Positions 8,437 to 17,914 of a stretch of 64,000 nt of DNA are shown here, in pieces (within the stretch, counting starts at the first letter, position 1; each line of letters opens with the position of its first letter). Under the pieces are notes generated by a model. It ran no database searches and was not told the DNA's origin. It saw nothing but the letters and a program-made list of their open reading frames with translations. Source of the DNA: Myxococcus virescens (GTDB lineage Bacteria > Myxococcota > Myxococcia > Myxococcales > Myxococcaceae); assembly GCF_900101905.1 (NCBI RefSeq), contig NZ_FNAJ01000004.1, positions 372,001 to 436,000 of the forward strand, read 5' to 3'. The position numbers were made by a program, and so were the translations under genes.

Positions 8437-9402
8437 TCAGCCCCAGACGCTCGCCCGGCCCATGAACTGCGCCAGGTCCAGGCGGTTGGACTGCGTCTCG
8501 CGGCGGGGCGCCTTCGCCGTGAAGGACTCCAAATCCTGGAGGCTGATGTGGACCTCCTTGCTGGACTTGGACTTGCTGGCGCCCTGGTCCACCGAGCGCA
8601 ACGCCGTGGGGTGGTTGATCAGGAACTGCGCCGCCTCACGGAGCTCCTTCGGCGCGCCGCTGCTCGGGTCCGCCACGCGCTTGAGCTCCGACATGCCGAT
8701 GTTGTTGTCCCCGGCGCCCTTGCCGCTGGCGTTCATGCCCACGCCCTCGGCGAAGTTGAAGTGGTCCTTGAGCGTCTGGGCCGCCTTGTAGACGTCCATG
8801 GGCTCGTGGCGGCCAGCGCCGAAGGGCGGGCGGGACTGCGGGCCGAACGAAGGGCCGCACAGGTCCAGCCGCGGCGGCAGGTTGGGACGGTGGGGGTTGG
8901 GCAGGCCGCCCGGGCCACCGAGTCCGCCACCGCAGCCGCCGCCGAACCCGGAGCCGAACAGCGGCGGACGCGGCGGGAAGCCAGGCCGCTGCGGAGCCCC
9001 GGAGTCCGACGCATTGCCGGCGCGCGCCTGGAGGTCCGCCTTGCTCAGGTGCACCTCATTGTTGCCGCCATGGGCCTTGCTGGCGCCCTGGTCCAGCGAG
9101 CGCAGGGCGATGGGGTGGTCGAGCATCCACTTCGCGGCGGCGCGGACGTCGGGCGGGAAGCCACTGTTCGGGTCCGCCACGCGCTTGAGCTCCGACGTCC
9201 CGATGTTGTTGTCCCCGGCGCCCTTGCCGCTGGCGTTCATGCCCACGCCCTCGATGGCGTCGAAGTGCTTGAGCACCGTCTGCGCCGCCTTGGACGGGTC
9301 CATCGACTGATAAGCCGCCTGGTAGCGGTCCGTGGGGCCGCAGCCACGGGTGTTGCCGGAGAAGCCGTTGCACAGAATGGACTTCGCGATGGACAGGCTC
9401 AT
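8437..9402 (-). CDS. Protein with two HrpF/NolX-like repeats
   Basis: A 321-residue protein; the start ATG 9402 has AGGAG 8 nt upstream. Residues 36-127 and 204-294 are two copies of one domain: a helix (KAAQTLKDHF), GVGMNASGKGAGDNNIG.SELKRVADP, a second helix, and DHP.ALRS.DQGAS followed by a VH.S..DL loop. This pattern resembles the repeats of HrpF/NolX type III translocon proteins, whose loops look EF-hand-like. A Gly/Pro/Phe-rich linker (135-198) joins them. No signal peptide is present. Family assignment is by pattern only; secretion by a non-Sec route is an inference. Confidence 0.65.
   Translation of the reverse strand: MSLSIAKSILCNGFSGNTRGCGPTDRYQAAYQSMDPSKAAQTVLKHFDAIEGVGMNASGKGAGDNNIGTSELKRVADPNSGFPPDVRAAAKWMLDHPIALRSLDQGASKAHGGNNEVHLSKADLQARAGNASDSGAPQRPGFPPRPPLFGSGFGGGCGGGLGGPGGLPNPHRPNLPPRLDLCGPSFGPQSRPPFGAGRHEPMDVYKAAQTLKDHFNFAEGVGMNASGKGAGDNNIGMSELKRVADPSSGAPKELREAAQFLINHPTALRSVDQGASKSKSSKEVHISLQDLESFTAKAPRRETQSNRLDLAQFMGRASVWG
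8664..8749 (-). repeat. Intragenic duplication, copy A
   Basis: This 86-bp block matches 9168-9253 at 84 of 86 positions. It encodes the core of the second HrpF/NolX-like repeat. The near identity at DNA level, beyond what protein constraint needs, suggests recent duplication or gene conversion. Confidence 0.85.
9168..9253 (-). repeat. Intragenic duplication, copy B
   Basis: Partner of the block at 8664-8749, with 84 of 86 identical positions; it encodes the core of the first HrpF/NolX-like repeat. Confidence 0.85.
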
Positions 9403-9866
9403 GGTCGTGACTCCTGATAGCGATTGCTACGATGGTTTGGATTGGAGGCAGGTGGCTGTTTCAGCCGAAAGCCCCGCGCGCTGACTACATGAACATTCTC
9501 TGTCGGATACGCGCGGTGTTTCGTGCGGTGTTTTCATTTATTTTTCGCGCGCTTCCGAGGGAAACGAGCGCAAAACAAAGACAAACAAACCCACCCACGA
9601 AGTGCCTTTCCATTCAAGGCAAGACATCGCGGGTGGGCGGCTCGGTGGTGCCATTCTCGATGCAGCCCCAGGCCACTGCAGTGGGTGTGCCAGGGCCCTC
9701 CAGTGCCTCCGGAGCCAATGCGAGGCGCGCGCCCTAGAGGAGGACGCCCGGCAAGGCGCTCCGGCGGGCCTGGTAACCGCGGTTGTCAGGTGGCAACAAC
9801 AGTTGTCACCCCCCTCCCCTACCTGGGTGCGGTGGTAGCCTGCCCGCCGTGGCGGACCCAGGTGAC
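9403..9866. other. Divergent intergenic region, AT-richer than surroundings
   Basis: About 460 bp between the HrpF/NolX-like gene (minus) and the FHA activator gene (plus). The part at 9520-9600 is low in GC for this genome, with T- and A-rich runs, and probably holds promoters for the minus-strand gene. No convincing coding sequence or classical -35/-10 pair was found. An inverted repeat lies at 9790-9809. Confidence 0.5.
9790..9809. promoter_or_regulatory. Inverted repeat upstream of the FHA/sigma-54 activator gene
   Basis: GTGGCAAC-AACA-GTTGTCAC is an 8-bp dyad with one mismatch, preceded by another GGTTGTCA half-site at 9781-9788. It lies 57 bp before the activator start, so it may be an operator, perhaps for autoregulation (inference). 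Confidence 0.4.
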
Positions 9867-11216
<1,350 letters not shown>

Positions 11217-11271
11217 GTGAGACGGCGCATGCGACCGCCCGTCCGCGCATGACCGCTCACGAAAGCGCGCG

Positions 11272-11730
11272 TCAGTCCTTCAGGTCGTTCATGAAGTGGA
11301 GGGGCTCACCCGGATTCACAGGCTGTCCATCCAGCCCGGTGAGTTCCTTGGAGGAGATGAGCCACACGTCCAGGTCGCCATCCCGGTCGAGATTGGCGAC
11401 ACAGGCGGCCGTGATGGCGCAGTCAGGGCACTCCCCCGAAAGTCCGACCTGCTTGACCACGAGCACCGGCAGTTCGCCGAACTGGATGGCCTTCAAGGCC
11501 GGGTTCGTCGCCACGTCCACGCCCACGGCGACGGCGTCCTCCACTGTCGTGGCCCCAGCCGTGTCACGAGCATCCGCCGGCTCGACCCCCGCCAGGAAGG
11601 CGAAGTGATTGCCCCGCGGAATTTCATGGTCCAACTTCGCGAAGACAGGCTCATAAGCGTCGTGCTCGGCGTAGTGAGCCATCTGGGCGATGTACCACTG
11701 CCTCAACTGCAAATTGCACATGGCCTGCAT
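11272..11730 (-). CDS. Pilin-like paralogue lacking its N-terminal helix (possible pseudogene)
   Basis: The 152 residues from ATG 11730 align with the pilin-like protein at 13274-13966: Q.Y.AQ...AEH...EP, then CPDC..T.AC..N.D.D...DVWLIS.K. Reading upstream in frame gives LIGISGFQGSKNRAMQ, like the end of a pilin N-terminal helix, but two tandem TGA codons cut it off with no usable start before the ATG. The prepilin leader and hydrophobic helix are therefore missing. It is either a decayed gene or a soluble derivative. Confidence 0.5.
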   Translation of the reverse strand: MQAMCNLQLRQWYIAQMAHYAEHDAYEPVFAKLDHEIPRGNHFAFLAGVEPADARDTAGATTVEDAVAVGVDVATNPALKAIQFGELPVLVVKQVGLSGECPDCAITAACVANLDRDGDLDVWLISSKELTGLDGQPVNPGEPLHFMNDLKD

Positions 11731-11948
11731 CGCGCGGTTCTTGGAGCCCTGGAAGCCGCTGATGCCAATGAGCCATCCCTCGCAACTGCCTCATCATTGG
11801 CAGCGCGGTATCCCTTCAGCCCCCCTCACGTCGCGCGATTCCTCCGCGGACCTGCGGCTGCTTGACTGGGAGGACGGCTCCGCCTGGACCGCGCGGAGCC
11901 CCCTGTTCCCCCCTGATTCGGCTCCCCCACGGCCGAGCCGTTGTCCGC

Positions 11949-13100
11949 TCAGCGCGTCTGCGGCTCGCGGCTGGACTCGCGCGTCGAGTGGATGCTCTGG
12001 AAGCCCGCGATGCACAGCTCGGCGCGCAGCGGCGCGGAGTTGTAGTACGGGCCACCGTCATACGGCGTGTCGATGCCGTCGCGGCGGTCCGGGTGCGAGT
12101 AGCCGGCGATGTGCATCATCTCGTGGATGAGCGTCTGGGCAATCTCCGTGTCCCCCTGAGGGAAGAGCACGCCGAAGTTGATCCAGACATCGTCTCCCCC
12201 CAATTCCGCCCGCGCGTTGATGCCGGCCTCGTTCGTGCCCGAGTGGCGGATGGCCTTGCGGTAGGCGCTGCGCAGCGCGGCCTTCTCCAGGGTCGTCAGG
12301 TGGGTGCAGGTCTGGATGGCGTCCTGCGCGGCCTCGTGGCGCCGCAGCGTCCGGGCCCAGTTGGCGCCCGTGACGGTGGCGGCGTCAGAGCTGAAGCGGT
12401 CCTGCATCGCCAGCACGTCCGCGAGCACGTCCCGCGTATCGGCGTAGCCCGGACGGATGAGGTGCATGCCGTACACCCTCGTGCCGCTGTAGATGGCGGA
12501 GTGGAAGGTGGGCAGGCCCGCGGCGAAGCCGTTCGAGGAGGCGTAGTCGCTGGCGGCGCGCATCATGGCCCCGGCGTCCGTCACATCCGGGTAGCCAATG
12601 GCCCAGCCCGGGACGTCGCGGAACTCGACGACGCTGGGGTGGAGGAAGTGGATGCCGTACTCCACGATGGAGCCGTTGAGGCCCTGCTCGAACGCGGGCA
12701 GCGCGATACCCAACCCGTGCGCGTTGCCGTAGTCCTGCGCGCGGCGGAACAGCTCAGGGATGTTGCTCAGCGCCGTGTTGCCCAGTGAGGAGCGGGGCAC
12801 CGCGAGGTAGTGCGCCACGGTGCCCGGCTTGAGCAGGATGGTGCCACGCACCACGCCCGCGCCGTAGTTGGCCTCATGAAAGTTGCCGTAGCCCGCCGCG
12901 TAGCCATGAATGCCCGCGTAGCGGTTGGCGGTGCGAAAGCGGAAGTCACTGGCCGTCTCCACCGCGGACGCGGTGGTGCCCACGGCCTCCTCGGGCAGCG
13001 CCATGTCCGCCATGGCGTCGGCGTCCATCATCTCGCCGCCGCATCCCAGCAACGCCATCGACGTGGAAATGCATACACCCAGGGAGAGACGCTTCATCAT
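11949..13100 (-). CDS. Lipoprotein with metzincin-type zinc protease motif and repeats
   Basis: A 383-residue protein from ATG 13100 with a lipoprotein signal (MALLGCGG). The middle holds about three repeats of roughly 60-70 residues with Gly/aromatic motifs such as NGFAAGLPTF followed by YGMHLIRPG. The C-terminal part has HEMMHIAGYSH, the HExxHxxGxxH zinc site of metzincin metalloproteases, then a Gly/Tyr-rich segment. It is predicted to be an envelope-anchored or surface metalloprotease. Both flanking genes are pilin-like paralogues on the same strand. The repeat family was not identified. Confidence 0.75.
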   Translation of the reverse strand: MMKRLSLGVCISTSMALLGCGGEMMDADAMADMALPEEAVGTTASAVETASDFRFRTANRYAGIHGYAAGYGNFHEANYGAGVVRGTILLKPGTVAHYLAVPRSSLGNTALSNIPELFRRAQDYGNAHGLGIALPAFEQGLNGSIVEYGIHFLHPSVVEFRDVPGWAIGYPDVTDAGAMMRAASDYASSNGFAAGLPTFHSAIYSGTRVYGMHLIRPGYADTRDVLADVLAMQDRFSSDAATVTGANWARTLRRHEAAQDAIQTCTHLTTLEKAALRSAYRKAIRHSGTNEAGINARAELGGDDVWINFGVLFPQGDTEIAQTLIHEMMHIAGYSHPDRRDGIDTPYDGGPYYNSAPLRAELCIAGFQSIHSTRESSREPQTR

Positions 13101-13273
13101 CGAGCGCACGGTTGAAACCTTTCTGTGGATTGGCGAGCGAGGCGGAACGGGACTCAGGCCCGTCCATCCGTCCCTCGCTCTCAGAGTCAGATACGTAAAG
13201 CGCGGGATTTCCGGGTCGTCCGCCCACGACGATTTCGCCGGGCGAGGCGACGGCTCCCGGCGGACCGGGCCCG

Positions 13274-13966
13274 TCAACCGTCGACGTCGTTCACGACATT
13301 CGTCGGGGTGCCGGGAGGAACGGCCTCGCCGGACTCATCCTTGAGCGGCTTCGTGGAGATGAGCCAGACATCCACCGTGTCATCGATGTCGATGTTCCCC
13401 GCACAGGCCATGGTGACGTAGCAATCCGGGCACGTCCCAAAGACACCCACCTGACGGGACACCCACGCGGGAAGGTCCGCCAGGGTGATGGCTCGGCGGC
13501 TCGCGTCCCGCGAGCGGTCCACGCCAACCCCCTCCGCGTCCACCGGAACCGCGTCCTCTTCCGCGTCGCGCGTCACCAGTGGCCCCGTGCCCGTGAAGTA
13601 CGCGTAGCGGTTGCCTCGCTCCGGGATGAAGCCCCCATTCACGATGCGCGGCTCGAAGGTGCCGTGCTCGGCGTTGTGATTGCGCTGGGCGGCGTAGAAA
13701 CCACGGAGGTTCGCCTTGCACTCCTGCTGCTTCGAGCGCACCGGAAGCTTGTTGTAGTTGGGGATGGCGATGGCGGCCAGGACGCCCACACAGGGGCAGA
13801 GCAAGAACACCCCCAGGGCCAGCGCCACGCCGCGCGGGCTCGCCCAATAGGAGCGCTTCGGGACGGCCGACAGGTTCCCGCAGGCACAGCGAATGATGGC
13901 GCCCGGGCCCCGCCCTGTTACATCGAGCTCGCTGCCGCACTTCGGGCACTCCAGGTTCGCCGCCAT
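13274..13966 (-). CDS. Zinc-ribbon plus pilin-like membrane protein
   Basis: A 230-residue protein from ATG 13966. Residues 1-35 contain CPKCG and CACG, a four-Cys zinc-ribbon pattern. A hydrophobic helix (about 47-70) ends GVLAAIAIPNYNK, the sequence seen at the end of type IV pilin or pseudopilin helices. The C-terminal domain has paired Cys (CPDC...C) and ends DVWLISTKPL. Here the prepilin leader is replaced by a cytoplasmic zinc ribbon, so it is probably not a processed pilin. It is the intact relative of the gene at 11272-11730. Confidence 0.7.
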   Translation of the reverse strand: MAANLECPKCGSELDVTGRGPGAIIRCACGNLSAVPKRSYWASPRGVALALGVFLLCPCVGVLAAIAIPNYNKLPVRSKQQECKANLRGFYAAQRNHNAEHGTFEPRIVNGGFIPERGNRYAYFTGTGPLVTRDAEEDAVPVDAEGVGVDRSRDASRRAITLADLPAWVSRQVGVFGTCPDCYVTMACAGNIDIDDTVDVWLISTKPLKDESGEAVPPGTPTNVVNDVDG

Positions 13967-14102
13967 GGACAGGGCCCCTTGGCACACGTGCGAGCCGCGC
14001 ACGAGGGCGGGCAGCCTAGCATGGCCCACGGGCCGACCTTCGGACAGGCGCGGCAGGCACGCGAATGGACGCGCCACCCTGCCGGACAGCTAGACTGCGC
14101 CC

Positions 14103-15116
14103 GTGTTGAAACCCTTGCTCGACCTTGACGCGACGCCGGAGCGACTCCGGGCGCTCGCGGACGCTGGCATCCTGACGCCGACCACCCTGGAGCGCGCGCT
14201 GCACCTGTCCGTGGCCACCCCGCCGCGGCAGGACTGGCGGCGCTTCCTCTCCACCACGCTGATGGGCCTGGGCGCGCTGCTGGTGCTCGCGGGCGTCATC
14301 TACTTCTTCGCGTACAACTGGGCGGACATGCACCGCTTCGCGAAGCTGGGCCTCATCGCGGCGGCCATCACCGGCACGGCCGTGGGCGCCTGGAAGCAAG
14401 GCGCGACGCTGGGCGGGCAACTGTCCCTGTTCGCGGCCTCGGTGCTCGTGGGCGCGCTGCTGGCCGTCTACGGGCAGGCGTATCAGACGGGCGCGGACCC
14501 GTATGAGCTGTTCATCGGCTGGACCGTGCTCATCCTTCCCTGGGTGGCGGTGTCCCGCTTCGCGCCTCTGGGGTTGCTGGCGCTGGTGCTGGTCAACACC
14601 GGCATCCTCCTCTTCTGGGAGCAGGTGCTGGATACGGAGTTGGACCAGACCTACTGGCTGGCGGTGGTGCTGGGCGGGCTCAACGGCTTCACCTGGGCCA
14701 CCTACGAGCACTTCGCCAACCTGCGCGTGTCCTGGCTCCAGGCGCGCTGGGTGCCCCGGGTGCTGGCGGTGATGGCGGTGGGCCCGGTGCTCATCGCCTC
14801 GGTGCCATTCATCATGCACCCGGCACGAGCCCCCACCGGCGCCGTGGTGGCGCTCCTCCTGGTGCTGGCCTCGCTCGCGGCCGAGTACGCCCTGCACCGG
14901 CACCTGAAGGGCGAGCTGTTCATGCTCACGCTCGGCGCGGTGAGCGTGATGACGCTCCTGACCTCCGGCGCCGTCAGCATCGTCTTCGACTCCTACCAGG
15001 ACGTGGAAGTCCTGGGCCTCTTCGTGCTGCCGCTCTTCGTCATCGCCCAGGTGGCGCTCGCGGTGTGGTGGCTGCGGCATGAAGCCCGCGTCACCGGCGC
15101 CACGGAGGAGTCCTGA
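14103..15116 (+). CDS. DUF2157 multi-pass membrane protein
   Basis: A 337-residue protein from GTG 14103. The short N-terminal cytoplasmic helix (LRALADAGILTPTTLERAL) and about eight hydrophobic helices from residue 56 are typical of DUF2157. The gene begins a three-gene operon with a DUF4401 protein 1 bp downstream and a GDYXXLXY protein. The function of this conserved trio is unknown; envelope or stress roles have been suggested for related sets. Confidence 0.88.
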   Translation: MLKPLLDLDATPERLRALADAGILTPTTLERALHLSVATPPRQDWRRFLSTTLMGLGALLVLAGVIYFFAYNWADMHRFAKLGLIAAAITGTAVGAWKQGATLGGQLSLFAASVLVGALLAVYGQAYQTGADPYELFIGWTVLILPWVAVSRFAPLGLLALVLVNTGILLFWEQVLDTELDQTYWLAVVLGGLNGFTWATYEHFANLRVSWLQARWVPRVLAVMAVGPVLIASVPFIMHPARAPTGAVVALLLVLASLAAEYALHRHLKGELFMLTLGAVSVMTLLTSGAVSIVFDSYQDVEVLGLFVLPLFVIAQVALAVWWLRHEARVTGATEES

Positions 15117-15117
15117 C

Positions 15118-16215
15118 ATGGCCCTGCGTCCCTCGTTGCAGGACGTGTTGAACGCGCTCCAGGCCGAAGGCCAGCTCGAGCCCGACGCCGTGGACCGCGC
15201 CCGCGTGGCCCTGGAGGCATACCAGCGCCAGTCCGTGGCCGTGCCCTGGTTCGTGAAGGCCTTCGCTGGCGTCGGCGCCTGGCTGTCCGCCATCTTCGTG
15301 CTGAGCTTCTTCGCCTGCGCGGGCCTCTGGGAGGAGCAGGTAGTAATGGGCGTGGTGGGCCTGGGCCTGTGCGCGGGCGCGACGATGCTGCGCCGCACGC
15401 TGCGCGGCGTCTTCGTGGAGCAGCTCGCGCTGGCGCTGTGTCTGGCCGGCGCCGCCATGGCCTCCGCCAGCTTCGGAATCGAAACGGAGAACGAAAACGT
15501 CGCCGCGACGCTGGTGCTGGTCATCAGTGGCGTGCTGCTCTTTGTCTACCCAGACGCCATCCTCCGCTTCCTGAGCACGTTGGGGGTGGTCGGCGCAGCC
15601 GGCTTCCTCGCATGGCACGTGGTGGGCGGCTTCGCGCTGGACCTGCTGATTCTGGGCTGCGCTGCGCTGATGTACTTCCTCTTCCTGGAGCAGGCCCGGC
15701 TGCGACGGGGCCCCACGGGCGAGTTGGTGGGGCCAGTGGCCTTCGCGCTCGCGTGCGCCATCCCCGGCGTGCTGCTGGCGCGCGGGATGCGAGACGTGGC
15801 CCGGCACCTCTTCGACACCGCCTCCGCGCTCCCGGATGCCGTGCTGACGCTGGGGCTGACAGCCCTGACGCTGTACACGGCGTGGCGGGTGCTGCGTGAG
15901 CTGGCGCTGGAGCCCACCGGCGTGGCGGGCGCGGCGGTGTTCGCGGCGCTGACGCTGGTGGCCGTGCTCACGCCCCATACACCGGCGGTCATCACCGCCG
16001 TGGGCATGCTGGTGCTCGGCTTCCACCGGCGCAGCAGCGTGCTGCTGGGGCTGGCGGTGGCGTACCTGCTCGCGTCCGGCAGTTGGTACTACTACGACCT
16101 GGGCCTCACGCTGCTGGCCAAGTCGCTGGCGTTGATGGGCAGCGGCCTGGTGTTCCTGGGCCTGCGTTCGTTCCTGCTGCGGCGCTTCCCCGCCCCGGCG
16201 TCGGAGGTGCGGTGA
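15118..16215 (+). CDS. DUF4401 multi-pass membrane protein
   Basis: A 365-residue protein from ATG 15118, separated by 1 bp from the DUF2157 stop. It has a soluble N-terminus (LQDVLNALQAEGQLEPDAV) and about ten hydrophobic helices. It belongs with DUF2157 and GDYXXLXY proteins, which co-occur in many bacteria. Its stop overlaps the next start by one base (TGATG). Confidence 0.87.
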   Translation: MALRPSLQDVLNALQAEGQLEPDAVDRARVALEAYQRQSVAVPWFVKAFAGVGAWLSAIFVLSFFACAGLWEEQVVMGVVGLGLCAGATMLRRTLRGVFVEQLALALCLAGAAMASASFGIETENENVAATLVLVISGVLLFVYPDAILRFLSTLGVVGAAGFLAWHVVGGFALDLLILGCAALMYFLFLEQARLRRGPTGELVGPVAFALACAIPGVLLARGMRDVARHLFDTASALPDAVLTLGLTALTLYTAWRVLRELALEPTGVAGAAVFAALTLVAVLTPHTPAVITAVGMLVLGFHRRSSVLLGLAVAYLLASGSWYYYDLGLTLLAKSLALMGSGLVFLGLRSFLLRRFPAPASEVR

Positions 16216-16703
16216 TGGTGCGCACGGCGGTCATCTTCGGCGGGCTGGCCTTCGCGCTGCTCGTCCCCGCGGGGCTCGTCGTCCAGAAGGAGCACGTGCT
16301 GCGCTCGGGCACGCCGGTGCTGCTGGAGCTGGCCCCCGTCGACCCGCGCTCGCTGATTCAGGGCGACTACATGGTGCTGGACTACGCCATCAGCCGCGAG
16401 CGGGACGCGAATCCCGTCACCACCGCCAAGGACGGAAACATGGTGCTGCGGCTGGACGCGAATGGCGTGGGCTCCTTCGTGCGCTTCGACACGCCCGGCA
16501 CCCCGCTCGCGCCCGGCGAGCTCAAGCTCCGGTACCGCCTGCGCAAGGAGCGCTTCCGCCTGGGCGCGGAGGCCTTCTTCTTTCAGGAAGGCCACGCCGA
16601 CCGCTACGAGGGCGCCCGCTACGGCGAGCTGCGCGTGGCGGACAGCGGCTCCAGCGTGCTGGTGGGCCTGAGGGACGCGCAGCGCCAGCCCTTGGGCCGC
16701 TGA
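16215..16703 (+). CDS. GDYXXLXY domain protein
   Basis: A 162-residue protein with an N-terminal hydrophobic helix (AVIFGGLAFALLVPAGLVV) and the defining motif GDYMVLDY at about residues 50-57. The rest is beta-rich and probably periplasmic. It is the third gene of the DUF2157/DUF4401 operon and is followed by a hairpin terminator. Confidence 0.88.
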   Translation: MVRTAVIFGGLAFALLVPAGLVVQKEHVLRSGTPVLLELAPVDPRSLIQGDYMVLDYAISRERDANPVTTAKDGNMVLRLDANGVGSFVRFDTPGTPLAPGELKLRYRLRKERFRLGAEAFFFQEGHADRYEGARYGELRVADSGSSVLVGLRDAQRQPLGR

Positions 16704-16755
16704 CGCCCCGCTGTCCCACGCCGCTCTCCTTCCCCACACTCGGAGCACGTCGAGA

Positions 16756-16786
16756 AAAGGCCGGGGCTTGCTCTCCGCCGGCCTTT
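16756..16786 (+). terminator. Hairpin terminator after the DUF2157 operon
   Basis: AAAGGCCGG and CCGGCCTTT form a perfect 9-bp stem with a 13-nt loop, 53 bp after the stop. The T-run is short. Confidence 0.6.
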
Positions 16787-16798
16787 GGTGCATCATCC

Positions 16799-16827
16799 AT
16801 TTTGATTTCGATATTCAAAATCAAAAT
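16799..16827. promoter_or_regulatory. AT-rich Fur-like palindrome
   Basis: A 29-bp near-palindrome with perfect 10-bp outer arms (ATTTTGATTT/AAATCAAAAT). The central 19 bp, starting GATTTCGATA, matches the classical E. coli Fur box at 13 of 19 positions by hand alignment. It stands out in a roughly 70% GC region and ends 14 bp before the start of the small Cys/His gene. It is likely an operator for a Fur-family repressor, so the two downstream genes may be iron- or metal-regulated (inference). Confidence 0.6.
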
Positions 16828-16841
16828 CAAGGATGACGACG

Positions 16842-17096
16842 ATGCCCGGTCAGGGATGCGGCAAGACGGTACTGGCGCGAGGCCCATGCGCGGAAGTGAC
16901 GCAGTGCTCGTGCGGGCACATCCACCTGGCCATGGGGCCGGTAACGATTCGCGTGGAGGAGGAGGTCCTCCGCGCCATCGGGATGACGCTGGCGGAGGCG
17001 CTCCAGCAACTGGGGACACCGCTGGAGGCCCTGTCGAACGAGGACGCCGGGCTCCTGGCGATGAGCACGCTGGCCGGTGGCGGGTGGAAGCAGTGA
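16842..17096 (+). CDS. Small Cys/His protein, putative metal binder
   Basis: An 84-residue protein, if started at ATG 16842, which has AAGG 9 nt upstream; the ATG at 16833 abuts the AAGG and would add three residues. Cys at 6, 16, 22 and 24 and His at 26 and 28 form the cluster CAEVTQCSCGHIH. The following VTIRVEEEVLRAIGMTLAEALQQL is helical. The gene sits directly behind a Fur-like palindrome, and its stop overlaps the start of the haem-oxygenase-like gene (GTGA). The family was not recognised; metal or iron handling is inferred from the Cys/His cluster and the operator. Confidence 0.75.
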   Translation: MPGQGCGKTVLARGPCAEVTQCSCGHIHLAMGPVTIRVEEEVLRAIGMTLAEALQQLGTPLEALSNEDAGLLAMSTLAGGGWKQ

Positions 17097-17896
17097 GCGC
17101 CACCGGCACGTTGCGGCTGCCGCGGACGGATGTGTCCGCGCGTGTGAAGCGGCTGGTGGAGCCCCAGCTCCCTGCGTCCCCGGAGCAGCCCCAGGCCGCC
17201 CCCCCGGCGCCCCTGTCCGTGCTGCTGGCGGAAGGCACGGCGAAGCTGGCCGAGCAGGCGGAGCGCTCGCTGTTCATCCAGTCCCTCTTCTTCGACGCGT
17301 GGGAGGGCGGCATCTACGGCCAGTACGTCCGGGCGCAGCACTACGTGAGCCACCTGAGGCAGCTCCACACGCTCTATGCGGCGTTCGAAGCGGCGCTGCC
17401 CCACGTCATGGGCACCACGCTCACCACCGCGCTGCTGCTGCCCGAGCTGCGGCTGGCCTCCGCGCTGGAAGCGGACCTGACGTACTTCTGCGGCGAGTCC
17501 CGGGCGGACACCTTCGCCTGCGTGGAGACGCGGCTGCACGCCGAGCGCATCCGGGAGGTGGCCGAGGAGGCCCCTCACCTGCTGGTGGCGCACGCCTACG
17601 CGCGCTGCGTGCTGGACGTCTTCAGCGGGCACCGCCGGGCGCGGCGAATCACGGATGCCTTCGAGTTGGCGGAAGGCCAGGGCACCACCTTCTACGGCAC
17701 GGTGCCCGAGGCCGAGCTGGCGGCCTTCCGCGTCCGCTTCCACTCGCGCCTCGACGGGCTGGAGCTGGACGAGGATGAGGCGCGAGAGGTGGTGCAGGAA
17801 GCGCGCATGGCCTTCCGGCTCCACGCGCTCGTGTGTAACGAGCTGGCCCGGGGCGCCACGGGCATCGCCGCGGGCCCCCACGCCGACGCCCGGTAG
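17093..17896 (+). CDS. Haem-oxygenase-fold protein lacking the proximal His
   Basis: A 267-residue protein from GTG 17093. After a Pro-rich leader, residues 41-252 follow the haem oxygenase pattern. TAKLAEQAERSLFIQSLF matches the proximal helix, HLRQLHTLYAAFEAAL the second helix, and LLVAHAYARCVLDVFSGHR (163-181) the distal helix, followed by EARMAFRLHALVCNELA. The proximal ligand His is Ala53 here, and the distal GDLSGG is LDVFSG, with Asp kept. It probably does not bind haem in the canonical way. It is cotranscribed with the small Cys/His gene behind a Fur-like site, so iron or haem-linked regulation is plausible. Confidence 0.75.
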   Translation: MSATGTLRLPRTDVSARVKRLVEPQLPASPEQPQAAPPAPLSVLLAEGTAKLAEQAERSLFIQSLFFDAWEGGIYGQYVRAQHYVSHLRQLHTLYAAFEAALPHVMGTTLTTALLLPELRLASALEADLTYFCGESRADTFACVETRLHAERIREVAEEAPHLLVAHAYARCVLDVFSGHRRARRITDAFELAEGQGTTFYGTVPEAELAAFRVRFHSRLDGLELDEDEAREVVQEARMAFRLHALVCNELARGATGIAAGPHADAR

Positions 17897-17906
17897 CATC
17901 CCGGGC
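17888..17906. terminator. Hairpin overlapping the stop of the haem-oxygenase-like gene
   Basis: GCCCGG and CCGGGC flank the stop codon with a 7-nt loop, in the short space before the convergent activator gene ends. It is a candidate only. Confidence 0.35.
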
Positions 17907-17914
17907 GCCGCGAC

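Noticed and set aside
16802..17092. An in-frame extension of the haem-oxygenase-like gene starting inside the palindrome
   Set aside because: The added residues are Gly/Arg/Asp-rich and overlap the small Cys/His gene; the GTGA junction at 17093 is a better start.
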